Below, one piece after another: positions 55,741-63,680 of a DNA stretch of 64,000 bases (its first letter is position 1; each line of letters starts with the position of its first letter). The position numbers and the translations under genes were made by a program. Under the pieces are notes generated by a model that was not told the origin of the DNA, made no database searches, and was given only the letters and a program-made list of their open reading frames with translations. The stretch is from an uncultured Coriobacteriaceae bacterium (GTDB lineage: Bacteria > Actinomycetota > Coriobacteriia > Coriobacteriales > Atopobiaceae), in assembly GCA_902798915.1 (NCBI GenBank), contig CADBYM010000004.1, forward strand, positions 62,001 to 126,000, written 5' to 3'.

Positions 55741-56628
55741 ATGCCCCTCGACGAGATCACGAGCGCTTCGCTCAGCCCGCGTTGCATGAGCTGCATGCTC
55801 GACAAGTTCCTCGACTCGTGCCCAGCGAACACTCCGTGGCGCACGCGTGCGGACTACATGCGCCGCGTCCTCCGCACGGTCGCGGAAGGATCGGAGTCAC
55901 TGACCGCGCCCGAGATTGGCCACGAACTGAGGTTGATTCTGCGCGAGATGTTCGGCATCAAGCGCGACTTCACCGAAATCAAGCGGCACTTCAACGAACT
56001 CGTGCTCGGTCTCGAGCCGCAGCTCACAGCGCGCATGGCGTCGAGCGACGACCCGCTCGACCTCGCCATACGCTGTTCCCTCGCGGGCAACTTCATCGAC
56101 TTTGGCCCCACCGGAGACGTGGACGAGGCGAAGCTGCTGCAGCTCGTGGAAGACTCGGCACACATGGAGCTCGACGAGGAGGCCATGGCCGACCTCAAGA
56201 CGCGCATCGCACGCGCTCGTAGCATCGCCTTTCTCACGGACAACTGCGGCGAGGTGGTCTTAGACAAGCTGCTGATGCGCGAGATTGCCCGCGTGAACCC
56301 CAAAGCACAGATCACGGCCATAGTGCGCGGCGCGGAGACGTCCAACGACGCAACCATGGTGGATGCGCGGCAGATAGGTCTGGAAGCTGTCGCACGCGTC
56401 ATCCACAACGGGAGCGACGTGGCGGGCACATGCCCCACGCGCGTAAACGAACAGACGAGGGATGCGCTAGAGCATTCCGACCTCGTAATATCCAAGGGGC
56501 TCGCCAACTACGAGACCCTCTCTGGCAGAGGCGAGAACACGTACTTCCTCTTCCTGTGCAAATGCGCGCTCTATGTCGAGGTCTTTGATGTGCCCCTCTA
56601 CTCGGGAATGGTCTTGCGCGGGGTGTAG
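55741..56628 (+). CDS. DUF89 / ARMT1-like family protein
   Basis: 295 residues. The N-terminal metal-binding pattern RCMSCMLDKFLD (CxxC), the central DNCGEVVLDK and NGSDVAGTCP, and the C-terminal SKGLANYETLSG match the DUF89 fold, a metal-dependent phosphatase family thought to act on damaged or harmful phosphometabolites. AGGAGA lies 6 bases before the ATG at 55741. Its 3' end overlaps the opposing glycosylase gene by 31 bases. Confidence 0.85.
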   Translation: MPLDEITSASLSPRCMSCMLDKFLDSCPANTPWRTRADYMRRVLRTVAEGSESLTAPEIGHELRLILREMFGIKRDFTEIKRHFNELVLGLEPQLTARMASSDDPLDLAIRCSLAGNFIDFGPTGDVDEAKLLQLVEDSAHMELDEEAMADLKTRIARARSIAFLTDNCGEVVLDKLLMREIARVNPKAQITAIVRGAETSNDATMVDARQIGLEAVARVIHNGSDVAGTCPTRVNEQTRDALEHSDLVISKGLANYETLSGRGENTYFLFLCKCALYVEVFDVPLYSGMVLRGV

Positions 56629-57281
56629 CCGCACACTTCAGTGGTCTTCTCCATCTCGGTCAGAGGGCCGGCCGACAAAGCAGTACCTTGCAAACCCTCG
56701 CGACAATCGAAGCATGCCTCGCGACGGTCGCACGAGAGCAGGTGGTCGTTGATGATGCCGATCGCCTGCAGGAACGAGTAGGTGATGACCGGTCCCACGA
56801 AACTCATGCCGCGTCGCTTGAGGTCTGCCGACACCGTCCGGGACAGCTCGGTCTGCGTGGGAATCTCGCCCATGCTGCTCCAGGTCCCCACCACCTGACG
56901 TCCGTTCACGAAGCCCCACAGGTAGGCGTCCAGGCTGTCGAACTCCCGCCGCATGGCCTGCACCGCCCGCGCATTGCCGCGAACTGCGTACACCTTGGCC
57001 CGGGAGCGCACGATGCCCGGGTCGGAAAGGGCCGACTCGAGCTCCGCATCGGGCATGGCCGCGCACGCGTCGATGTCGAAGTCGTGGAACAGGCGCCTGT
57101 ACGCTGACCGCTTGTGCAGAATCGTCCGCCACGAGAGGCCCACGCTGGCACCCTCGAGGCAGAGCATCTCGAAGAGCCGCTGATCGTCGTGGACGGGGAA
57201 GCCCCATTCGCAGTCATGGTAAGCGAGTAGCTCGTCGGTCACATACCACGAGCGGCAGTCGTGCGGATTTGCAATCACCAT
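56598..57281 (-). CDS. tag: DNA-3-methyladenine glycosylase I
   Basis: Removes 3-methyladenine from alkylated DNA. The 227 residues include CEWGFPVHDDQRLFEMLCLE, GLSWRTILHKRSAYR with the FHDFD that follows, and the late YSFLQAIGIINDHLLSCDRR. The zinc-snap ligands have candidates in an early HDCRSW cysteine and the late NDH histidine with a nearby cysteine. The ATG at 57281 follows GGGGGC. It extends beyond the usual end with CFDCREG and a short tail, and its last 31 bases overlap the DUF89 gene tail to tail. Confidence 0.88.
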   Translation of the reverse strand: MVIANPHDCRSWYVTDELLAYHDCEWGFPVHDDQRLFEMLCLEGASVGLSWRTILHKRSAYRRLFHDFDIDACAAMPDAELESALSDPGIVRSRAKVYAVRGNARAVQAMRREFDSLDAYLWGFVNGRQVVGTWSSMGEIPTQTELSRTVSADLKRRGMSFVGPVITYSFLQAIGIINDHLLSCDRREACFDCREGLQGTALSAGPLTEMEKTTEVCGYTPRKTIPE

Positions 57282-57424
57282 GGTGCCCCCATTCAAGTCG
57301 CCAGCTCTTTGCTCAACGCCCTGCAAACTCAATGCCCCACAAACGATACCTTTTCCTGTTCCAGAAGGCGAAACACGTTCGCGACCAGATACCCGTCCGC
57401 AATCGCGTTGGTTCAAACGGACGC

Positions 57425-57688
57425 TCACGGGCATGAAGAGTCTGCCCCCTCCTCCTTGTGTCTTCTCCAGTTGACGATAGGCGCGAAGAACAAGTAGCCG
57501 TCCGGCAGCTCTCTATCAATCATCTTGTAGGTCACGTGCACCATCTCCATGAATCCCAGTCGCCGGGAACCGTCAGACTCTTCGCTCAATCTAGCAAATA
57601 ACCTGCTGATGTCGAGCAAGAGCGCAGTAGGGCTCTCCCAATACGTTCTTTTGACGCTTAAACCGTCGTGGTCGGAGCCGTTCTGCAA
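57425..57688 (-). CDS. hypothetical small protein or gene remnant
   Basis: An 87-residue frame from a TTG, with a coherent central stretch (MEMVHVTYKMIDRELPDGYL then FFAPIVNWRRH). I recognise no family and there is no clear ribosome-binding site. It lies in the 527-base gap between tag and the Nif11-type peptide gene. Apart from the promoter at 57718 nothing else is visible there. It could be a fragment. Confidence 0.25.
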   Translation of the reverse strand: MQNGSDHDGLSVKRTYWESPTALLLDISRLFARLSEESDGSRRLGFMEMVHVTYKMIDRELPDGYLFFAPIVNWRRHKEEGADSSCP

Positions 57689-57717
57689 GGGACCAAGAGG
57701 AACCTTGCAGAAGACGC

Positions 57718-57746
57718 TTGAGAAGACATTCGCGATAAGGTATTGT
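57718..57746 (+). promoter_or_regulatory. promoter of the Nif11-type peptide gene
   Basis: TTGAGA (57718-57723), 17-base spacer, TATTGT (57741-57746), 63 bases upstream of the start at 57809. Confidence 0.55.
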
Positions 57747-57808
57747 TAGTCAAATTTGTTTCGGGAAGCGGTTCCCACGTACCCACAAGTGGAGAGAGGA
57801 GCAATGAC

Positions 57809-58183
57809 ATGGCACGCGGCATAAGGGAGTTCATGCGCCGCATAGCGGAGGACGAGGAGCTGCGCACGAGGGTCGCCGAGAGCGGGAGCCTCGAGGAGGC
57901 CTACGCTGCCTCTGGCGCCGAGGCGGCGGGCTTCACGCTGGAGGAGTTCACGGAGTTCATCGCCGAGGCCGTGCCCGCCGGCGACGAGTTGTCCGTGGAC
58001 GACCTCGCGCAGGTCGCCGGGGGTTTCGATCACGATGTGTTTGACGATGTGTTGAAACCTAAATACCTTCCCACCATAGATGATTGCCACCGCTATCTTC
58101 CCCCGGATCTCAGACCGGTGATTGATCCAAGCATGTTTCAGTTCATCACCACAAGTATGAAGTCATGGTCTAACATCGAATAG
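57809..58183 (+). CDS. Nif11-type leader peptide with long core (RiPP precursor-like)
   Basis: 124 residues. The leader (IREFMRRIAEDEELRTRVAE, then AGFTLEEFTEFIAE and ELSVDDLAQVAGG) is a textbook Nif11-like leader ending at a GG site at about residues 71-72. The remaining 52 residues (FDHDVFDDVLKPKYLPTIDD onwards) are acidic and aromatic with a single Cys (DDCHRYLPPDL), unlike a lanthipeptide core. GGAGAGAGGAG precedes the ATG at a suitable distance. No modification enzyme or peptidase-containing transporter is within the window. An 11-bp hairpin terminator follows. Confidence 0.7.
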   Translation: MARGIREFMRRIAEDEELRTRVAESGSLEEAYAASGAEAAGFTLEEFTEFIAEAVPAGDELSVDDLAQVAGGFDHDVFDDVLKPKYLPTIDDCHRYLPPDLRPVIDPSMFQFITTSMKSWSNIE

Positions 58184-58221
58184 TCGGTGGTCAGAGCGTC
58201 AAAAGGTGTTGCCAGCGAATG

Positions 58222-58250
58222 AGGGGCGTGTCCTTCAGCGACACGCCCCT
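58222..58250 (+). terminator. hairpin terminator after the Nif11-type gene
   Basis: AGGGGCGTGTC-7 bases-GACACGCCCCT followed by TCCCC, 38 bases past the stop. Confidence 0.65.
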
Positions 58251-58395
58251 TCCCCGCAAAACGCACCAAGTGGGCTTCATCCATGCACCTGACGGCCATC
58301 TCCCAGGTGACGCAAGACCAGTCGGAGGTGGCAACGTCATACAGGACGTCCTGGTCAAACCGCCAGATGAAGATTGACTTCGTCGATTGTCGGAC
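58230..58395 (-). pseudogene. unassigned gene fragment
   Basis: On the - strand an open stretch without a start codon reads STKSIFIWRFDQDVLYDVAT then SDWSCVTWEMAVRCMDEAHL. Its composition (Trp, aromatic and charged residues in helical pattern) looks like real protein, but it has neither start nor ribosome-binding site and runs into the terminator of the peptide gene. I do not recognise the family. Confidence 0.25.
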
Positions 58396-58401
58396 TGCAT
58401 T

Positions 58402-58692
58402 CTAGTTGTTACGCGAATTATTCAGTTGATAATCATTTATCTTCTTGGGAGATAAACCGAGTTCAATTGCCCTCTCTTTTGCTGCAATCATGGCTGCATA
58501 GTCATCCCCGCTAGCAGTTGAAACCCTCTCCAGCTCCTCACCGGTTTTGTCATCTAATATCGAATACGTTGACACGCCTCCCTCGCGGCCTTCGAAGTGA
58601 ATGTACCCACCAGCAACGCCATGGAGGCTCTCATCACCCAGTTTGCAAAGCTTGCTGTCGTTTGTCTGTTTAGTCAATACAACCCACAGCAT
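58402..58692 (-). CDS. small double-glycine leader peptide, bacteriocin-type signal
   Basis: 96 residues at most. A short leader ends LGDESLHGVAGG, the pattern of bacteriocin-type double-glycine signals. The mature part (YIHFEGREGG, then YSILDDKTGEELERV and DYAAMIAAKERAIELGLSPK) is a small alpha/beta-looking domain. The start is uncertain: ATG at 58692 has no ribosome-binding site, and a TTG six codons in (58677) would give a leader of about 24 residues. The gene is AT-rich compared with its neighbours, suggesting transfer. Confidence 0.5.
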   Translation of the reverse strand: MLWVVLTKQTNDSKLCKLGDESLHGVAGGYIHFEGREGGVSTYSILDDKTGEELERVSTASGDDYAAMIAAKERAIELGLSPKKINDYQLNNSRNN

Positions 58693-58884
58693 TCACAGTG
58701 CCGTGAAGTAGTGAATAACAGCAAAACTATATACCACAATCGCTGTTCTCTAAAGCTTGAAATTAAAGGGAGTCGCCGAATGTTTTGAAACATCGACGCT
58801 GGGCAATCATCCCAGCGATAGCCGTTGACTTTAGGAGCCGCAGCGTCCGTCGCTCGACCATGCAGTTCCAGGAGGCTATCCCAC

Positions 58885-61668
58885 CTACGGCAGCCTAAAG
58901 TCAAAGTAGATGTCTTCCGGTGCCGTGTGCTCCATCGGCGCTCTGAACAGATGCGCGCCGTTGGCTTTCATCGACCCCTCTATGTACTCCAGCTTTCCCC
59001 TTCCGATGTAGGTGAACGGCAGCGTGATGCCGTCCTCTGAGCTCACCTTGCGAACGAAGAAGTGCACCGCATCGGAGTTCTTCAGGCTATCGAGCTCCCG
59101 GGCGCTCACGTTGGCGACCGTCTCCCACTGGAAGGTGTCCGCGTCGAGGTAGCCGTCCGCGTACTTCAGGGAGTCCTTGGTGCCGCTGCCCTTGATCACC
59201 GTCACGTAGGCGTACACGATGCCGTCGTAGATCGTCGTCCCCTTCTGTATGTACTCGGGGTCCCTCAGGAGCAGCTGCTGCACCTGCCCCTTGCGGTAAT
59301 GCGACCACAGGCGAAACGGGCTGGACGGGTCCGATTCCACGTAGTCGATGTCGTACTTGCCCAGCCCAAAGGCGAGGAGATCTCGCAGGTACTCGTCTAG
59401 CTCCACGTTGATCTGCACGTCGTTCAAGACAAGCGCGTCGGCATCCTTGCGAACAAACCCGTACTTCTCCATGTACGTGAGGGCGTGCTCGAAAGCCTCC
59501 CGCCTGTAGTTCTCCACGTTGATTCGCAGATGCCGCTCGACGCTGGCAAGCGAGCTGCTTCCCGCCCCATCGAGGAGCGCCTGCAGAATGAGGTACTCGT
59601 ACGGGCGCACGATCGGCAGCATTTCGGACGCATACCGTATGAGCGCCACTTGGCGCGCGTCGAACGAAGGCAGGTCGTCCTCGTTGACGGCCTGCAAGAA
59701 CCCGTAGTACGAGCCGTTCTTGGTCTTGAACCGCGACTGCATGAACTTGATCAAGTCCGGCGCAAAGTCGTTGTTGAGGTAGTCCACGTGCTGGGGGTAG
59801 TGCTCCGCGCCGAGGTACTTCTTGAAGTTGAGGTAATCCTGCGCGAGGAACCGCTTGGTGTTGAAGTTGACGCTGTCGATGTAGGAGAGCACCTCCTTCT
59901 TGCTGAGGTCGTCGAGGTGAATCTCCACCCCGTACTTCCCCAGCCCGATGCTCGCGAAGTCACCCCTGACCAAGGCCGCAACCAGCTTCTTCTCCAGCAC
60001 GAAGTTCTCGCTCAGGCCGCCCAGCGCAAAGGCGATCTGCACGCTGCGCTTGTAGTCGTTGCCGATGAAGTCGAGGACCGTGACGTATTCCTTCCCCTCG
60101 CACCTGCGAAGGCCTCGCCCGAGCTGCTGGATGAACACGGTCTGCGAGTCGGTAGGGCGCAGGAACAGCACCATGTTCACGCCGGGGATGTCGACGCCCT
60201 CGTTGAGGATGTCGACGGTAAAGAGGATCTCCAGCTCGGCCGAATCGTCCTGCAGATCCTTGTAGGCGCGGATACGCTCACCCGTAGAGTTCTTGCCCGT
60301 GAGGTACTGCGTGTGGTAGTAGTCCTCCATCGCCTGCGCCATGCGAATAGCGTGGCTCCTGTCACGGCAGAAGGCCAGCGCCTTGAGCTTTTGCCCCTGG
60401 ATCCGGTGCCGCTCGATGTTGCGATGGATGAACTCGCAGTGCCTCTCGTCGGAGAACTGCTCAACAAAGCGATGGCCCCTCGTGGCCTTGATGCCATACT
60501 CCACGAGCTCGTCTCGTATGCCGTAGTACTTGAAGGGCACGACCAGACCATTGGTGATCGCGTCGCGAAGGCGCAGCTCATAGGGCACGTTTTGGTCAAA
60601 CAGCGAGAACACGTCGTCGCCGTCCATGCGCTCGGGCGTGGCGGTGATGCCAAGCAGGAACTGCGGGTCGAAGTAGTCGAGGATCCTCTTGTAGGTCTCC
60701 GCCGTGGCGTGGTGGCACTCGTCGATGATGATGTAGTCCCACTCGTGCGGGTCAAAGAGCTCGAGCGAGTTGGCCATGGTCACGTTGGTGGAAAAGACGA
60801 AGTCCGCGTTGGGCTCCTTGTACTCGCCGTTGTACACGCCGAAGCTCTTGTCGCTCCCAAACACACGCTGGAAGGTCTCGTACGCCTTAAGGAGGATCGA
60901 GCCCTCGTGCACGATGTACAGGAGCCTGCGCGGGTTGAAGTTCAGCGCGTCGAACGCCGCGAGGAACGTCTTGCCAGAGCCCGCCGACGCAGTGACCAGC
61001 GCCTTTGTGGCGCCCGTGGCGCGATACCGATTGAGCTCCTTGAGCGCGCGGCGCTGCATGTAGTTGGGCTTGACGTCGGCGTTCGCCACCTGGTAGTCCA
61101 TGTCCCAGCGCTCGATGGCGTAGTACAAGTGAGCCCTGTATTCCTCGATGAGCTCCGTCGTAAGGGGAAGCGTCCGCTCCCACAGGGAGTCGAACTCACT
61201 GAGCGCGGCGGCATAGGTGCCGTCTTGCCTCTCCTCAATTACCGACACGTCCCACTCAACGTTCTTGAGCAGCGCGAATACCGTGATGTTCGAGGAGCCG
61301 CATAGGAGCTCGTCGTGGCCGGGGAACTCGAAGAGGTATCCCTTGGAGTGGAAGCCGACCGCGTTGCCGTGGTGATCGTAGAAGCAGTCCCTGTCGAGGT
61401 GGCACGAGAACCGCCTCGGGTACTTGACCTGCAAATCGCAAAAGAACGCCAAGGAGTCGACATCGGTGAAGTTCTGGTACGTGGAGGTGATGAGCTGGCC
61501 TCTTGCCCCGCGCTCCAAGGCGGCCTTGATGTTGGGGGCGATGAGCTTGAGGCCGGGCTTCTTGATGAAGCTCACCGAGAAGCGGAACGAGGTGCAGTGG
61601 TCGATGCACTCGCGGAGCTTGTTGATGAACTTGACCTCGGAGCTGTTGGTGTAGAACGACGTCGCCAT
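58885..61668 (-). CDS. superfamily 2 helicase with N-terminal PLD-like nuclease and C-terminal DUF3427 domain
   Basis: 927 residues. The N-terminal 170 residues resemble a phospholipase D-type nuclease, with HSKGYLFEF (HxK) and CGSSNITVFAL. The helicase core has Walker A TASAGSGKTFLA, DECHHA, GITATPERMDG, and motif VI QQLGRGLRR. The C-terminal 280 residues (YVESDPSSPFRLWSHYRKGQ and YDGIVYAYVTVIKGSG) form a DUF3427 domain. Proteins of this layout occur in genomic islands with defence genes. It stands alone here, between leader peptides and a frameshifted gene. A role in anti-phage defence or DNA repair is inference. Confidence 0.85.
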   Translation of the reverse strand: MATSFYTNSSEVKFINKLRECIDHCTSFRFSVSFIKKPGLKLIAPNIKAALERGARGQLITSTYQNFTDVDSLAFFCDLQVKYPRRFSCHLDRDCFYDHHGNAVGFHSKGYLFEFPGHDELLCGSSNITVFALLKNVEWDVSVIEERQDGTYAAALSEFDSLWERTLPLTTELIEEYRAHLYYAIERWDMDYQVANADVKPNYMQRRALKELNRYRATGATKALVTASAGSGKTFLAAFDALNFNPRRLLYIVHEGSILLKAYETFQRVFGSDKSFGVYNGEYKEPNADFVFSTNVTMANSLELFDPHEWDYIIIDECHHATAETYKRILDYFDPQFLLGITATPERMDGDDVFSLFDQNVPYELRLRDAITNGLVVPFKYYGIRDELVEYGIKATRGHRFVEQFSDERHCEFIHRNIERHRIQGQKLKALAFCRDRSHAIRMAQAMEDYYHTQYLTGKNSTGERIRAYKDLQDDSAELEILFTVDILNEGVDIPGVNMVLFLRPTDSQTVFIQQLGRGLRRCEGKEYVTVLDFIGNDYKRSVQIAFALGGLSENFVLEKKLVAALVRGDFASIGLGKYGVEIHLDDLSKKEVLSYIDSVNFNTKRFLAQDYLNFKKYLGAEHYPQHVDYLNNDFAPDLIKFMQSRFKTKNGSYYGFLQAVNEDDLPSFDARQVALIRYASEMLPIVRPYEYLILQALLDGAGSSSLASVERHLRINVENYRREAFEHALTYMEKYGFVRKDADALVLNDVQINVELDEYLRDLLAFGLGKYDIDYVESDPSSPFRLWSHYRKGQVQQLLLRDPEYIQKGTTIYDGIVYAYVTVIKGSGTKDSLKYADGYLDADTFQWETVANVSARELDSLKNSDAVHFFVRKVSSEDGITLPFTYIGRGKLEYIEGSMKANGAHLFRAPMEHTAPEDIYFDFRLP

Positions 61669-61762
61669 GGTTCCCCCGTCAGTGGAGCGCTCGGGATGTT
61701 ACATGCGTCAATTCTATTCGTGACCTGCCGCCGATGGAAGATCTGCAAGTCGAGTTCATGAG

Positions 61763-61810
61763 TGGCGGGACGGCCCGCCTGGCGAAAACGTCAGGCGGGC
61801 CGTCCCGCCA
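61763..61810. terminator. hairpin, 19-bp perfect stem
   Basis: TGGCGGGACGGCCCGCCTG and its exact complement around a 10-base loop, upstream of the helicase gene and downstream of the LURP-one-related pseudogene (- strand), which it probably terminates. Confidence 0.7.
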
Positions 61811-61845
61811 TGCACTTCACATCACACGTTCCCGCCGACAATCAC

Positions 61846-62258
61846 TTAGAACCTGCCAGCGACGTCAAGCACGAGGGAAGAAGACCTGCCACTCTTCGTG
61901 CGGCCACGCAGTGTGTGCTGCAGTGCCACGAGCACCGCGACCACCTCTTGTTCAAGCTCGGGACGATAGATGTCGATGGCGTACTTGTCCTTGATGGATA
62001 CGAGCTTCTTGCCTACAACGCGACAAGTCCGCCGCGCGCATCCGTGACGGCGGTCTTGTCATGAAGCGAAATGGCGCGGGACTTGGCGCGGTACGCGACA
62101 GAACCGTCCTCGTCCTCTATCTTCGTCATCTGCCTGAACGACCAGAAGTTGGTAGAAATGAAGAGCGAATGCGCCGGCATCCCGAACCGCTCGACGTTGA
62201 CGACGTTTGCCTCCTTGCCACGCCCGCGATAACGAATGAACTTCGAAAGAGTGCCCAT
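61846..62258 (-). pseudogene. LURP-one-related (YxjI-like) protein, frameshifted
   Basis: Frame 1 (62013-62258) reads HSLFISTNFWSFRQMTKIED then SRAISLHDKTAVTDARGGL and stops. The adjacent frame continues VVGKKLVSIKDKYAIDIYRP, ELEQEVVAVLVALQ and ends at 61846. The combined 137 residues match a LURP-one-related/YxjI-type beta-barrel fold (SFRQ, SLHDK and the sheet ending in YAIDIY). A deletion of 1 or 4 bases in the CGCG run near 62025 would explain it. The N-terminus (MGTLSKFIRYRGRGKEANVV) starts after AGGGGAAGC. Confidence 0.6.
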
Positions 62259-62279
62259 GCTTCCCCTGCCTTATGCGTA

Positions 62280-62299
62280 GGCGACATACCCATGTCGCC
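62280..62299. other. 8-bp perfect hairpin in intergenic region
   Basis: GGCGACAT-ACCC-ATGTCGCC, upstream of the pseudogene and downstream of the zinc-ribbon gene. It may be the latter's terminator. The rest of 62300-62458 shows nothing I can support. Confidence 0.4.
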
Positions 62300-62458
62300 G
62301 CCTGTTGAACTGATATCGATTGGTACGGTTCAGCCATGTCCGTGTCTCAATGCAGGGGTGTCGTGCAAGAGGATTCACATTTGGAAGGGGCTTGCCACGT
62401 AACAGGTGAGACCCAACAAATGCTATCTCGTCCGCGCATCGACTGCACGGCCCTACCC

Positions 62459-63280
62459 TCACTTCAAGTAGATCCGCCGATTGGACGGCAGCTCGCTCCC
62501 GCACCAGGGGCATACGCCCGCAGCAGCTCGATTCGCCTGGACCGAGTTCATGCGCACCGTGCCCTCGAGTCTCTTGCCACAGCTTGGACAGCAGTGTATG
62601 TCGGCCTTGCCCCATTCATACACTGCGAGCTTGCGGCTGAACGTGACACCTGAGGCCAAGTCCACGATCGGCTCGTGGCGCACGACGCGTGCGGCTACCT
62701 TCGCCTGGTAGTCCTCATATTCAGCCATCTGACGCTCGTACTCCTTCATCCTCTCTGGATAGGTCGCGTCTGCCTCCTCGTCGTCTTTCTTGTTGGAGCG
62801 AACGGCCAGTACGATGCCTGCCACCAGACAGGCCGCCCACACGACGAACAGAATGGTCGGATCGTCCTCGCCAAGCACGAAGCTCTGAATAAGGTATTCG
62901 ATGAGTGCGATGATTGCGCCAACGAAGAATGCCGCGAGAAGGAAACAACCCATGTTTCCCGCCTTGCCCTTGGCCGTCCTCTTCGGCTCCTCGGGCTTGG
63001 GCATGGGGTCCCATGACTGCCGCGCGCCGCAGTGCGGGCAGCCATGCCCACCGAGGCCATATTCCATGTCCAAATCCGCCCATCGCCTGTCGCGCACGGC
63101 GCCCTCCAGCGACTTGCGACGTATCGCCAAGTCCCCCGCGTCGGCAAGGGCGTTGCCAATGTTGCCAGCCAGCGCCGAATCGTTCACGGGCACCTGCTTG
63201 GCGACAACGCCCTCGAAGCTCTTCCCGCAATCCTCGCAGGTCGCACGGAACTTCACCATGTAATAGTAGGTTTCGGCCAT
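62459..63280 (-). CDS. zinc-ribbon membrane protein of unknown function
   Basis: 273 residues. Four CxxC knuckles: CEDCG (about 15), CPHCG (about 80), CPSCG (about 234) and CPWCG (about 258), forming two probable zinc ribbons. Two membrane helices in the middle (about 110-135 and 147-165: GCFLLAAFFVGAIIALIEYL) are followed by a charged coiled-coil-like segment (PERMKEYERQMAEYEDYQAK). The ATG at 63280 has AAGGAC upstream. Family unknown; similar zinc-ribbon/membrane hybrids are common in this class. Confidence 0.6.
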   Translation of the reverse strand: MAETYYYMVKFRATCEDCGKSFEGVVAKQVPVNDSALAGNIGNALADAGDLAIRRKSLEGAVRDRRWADLDMEYGLGGHGCPHCGARQSWDPMPKPEEPKRTAKGKAGNMGCFLLAAFFVGAIIALIEYLIQSFVLGEDDPTILFVVWAACLVAGIVLAVRSNKKDDEEADATYPERMKEYERQMAEYEDYQAKVAARVVRHEPIVDLASGVTFSRKLAVYEWGKADIHCCPSCGKRLEGTVRMNSVQANRAAAGVCPWCGSELPSNRRIYLK

Positions 63281-63423
63281 CGGGGCGTCCTTCCTCGCAC
63301 TCGCGGGCATCCTTCTTAGAATAGCGTCCAAGGCGATGCGTCGGTAACCTCGTTGACGATTTTTGCAGGAGACGAGAGACGTCACCCGCCGTGGGGCCGT
63401 CCGGAATCCGCAGCGCCTACCCA

Positions 63424-63521
63424 CGAAGTGTACATTCTGCAGCATCACACATATGCATGTGCCTGTTTATCTGCCGTTTCTCTTATCAAATAATGTCGAA
63501 GCTTGCAGAATGTACACTTCG
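63424..63521. repeat. 98-bp element with perfect 18-bp terminal inverted repeats
   Basis: CGAAGTGTACATTCTGCA (63424-63441) and its exact complement (63504-63521) flank 62 AT-rich bases. It lies in the 400-base non-coding region between the zinc-ribbon and ferredoxin-type genes. It has no coding potential. It may be a MITE-like element, a transcription terminator with a large loop, or a pair of operators. Confidence 0.6.
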
Positions 63522-63680
63522 AGGACAGGCCTGCATCAATAGCTTTCGGGCTTTATGTTCAGTGGTGGATTCAGGCGCAGCGTTAGCTATACCCACGTGT
63601 ATCAAGTCATCAGGACCGTAATCAACGCAAAGAGTCGCTGAGGTCAGATGGAGCCACCTCGAGCTCCCCGGCAAATCGTC

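Noticed and set aside
59485..61305. 606-residue open frame antisense to the helicase gene
   Set aside because: Opposite a well-supported helicase. The sequence is valine/leucine/arginine-rich in the manner of codon-complement shadows.
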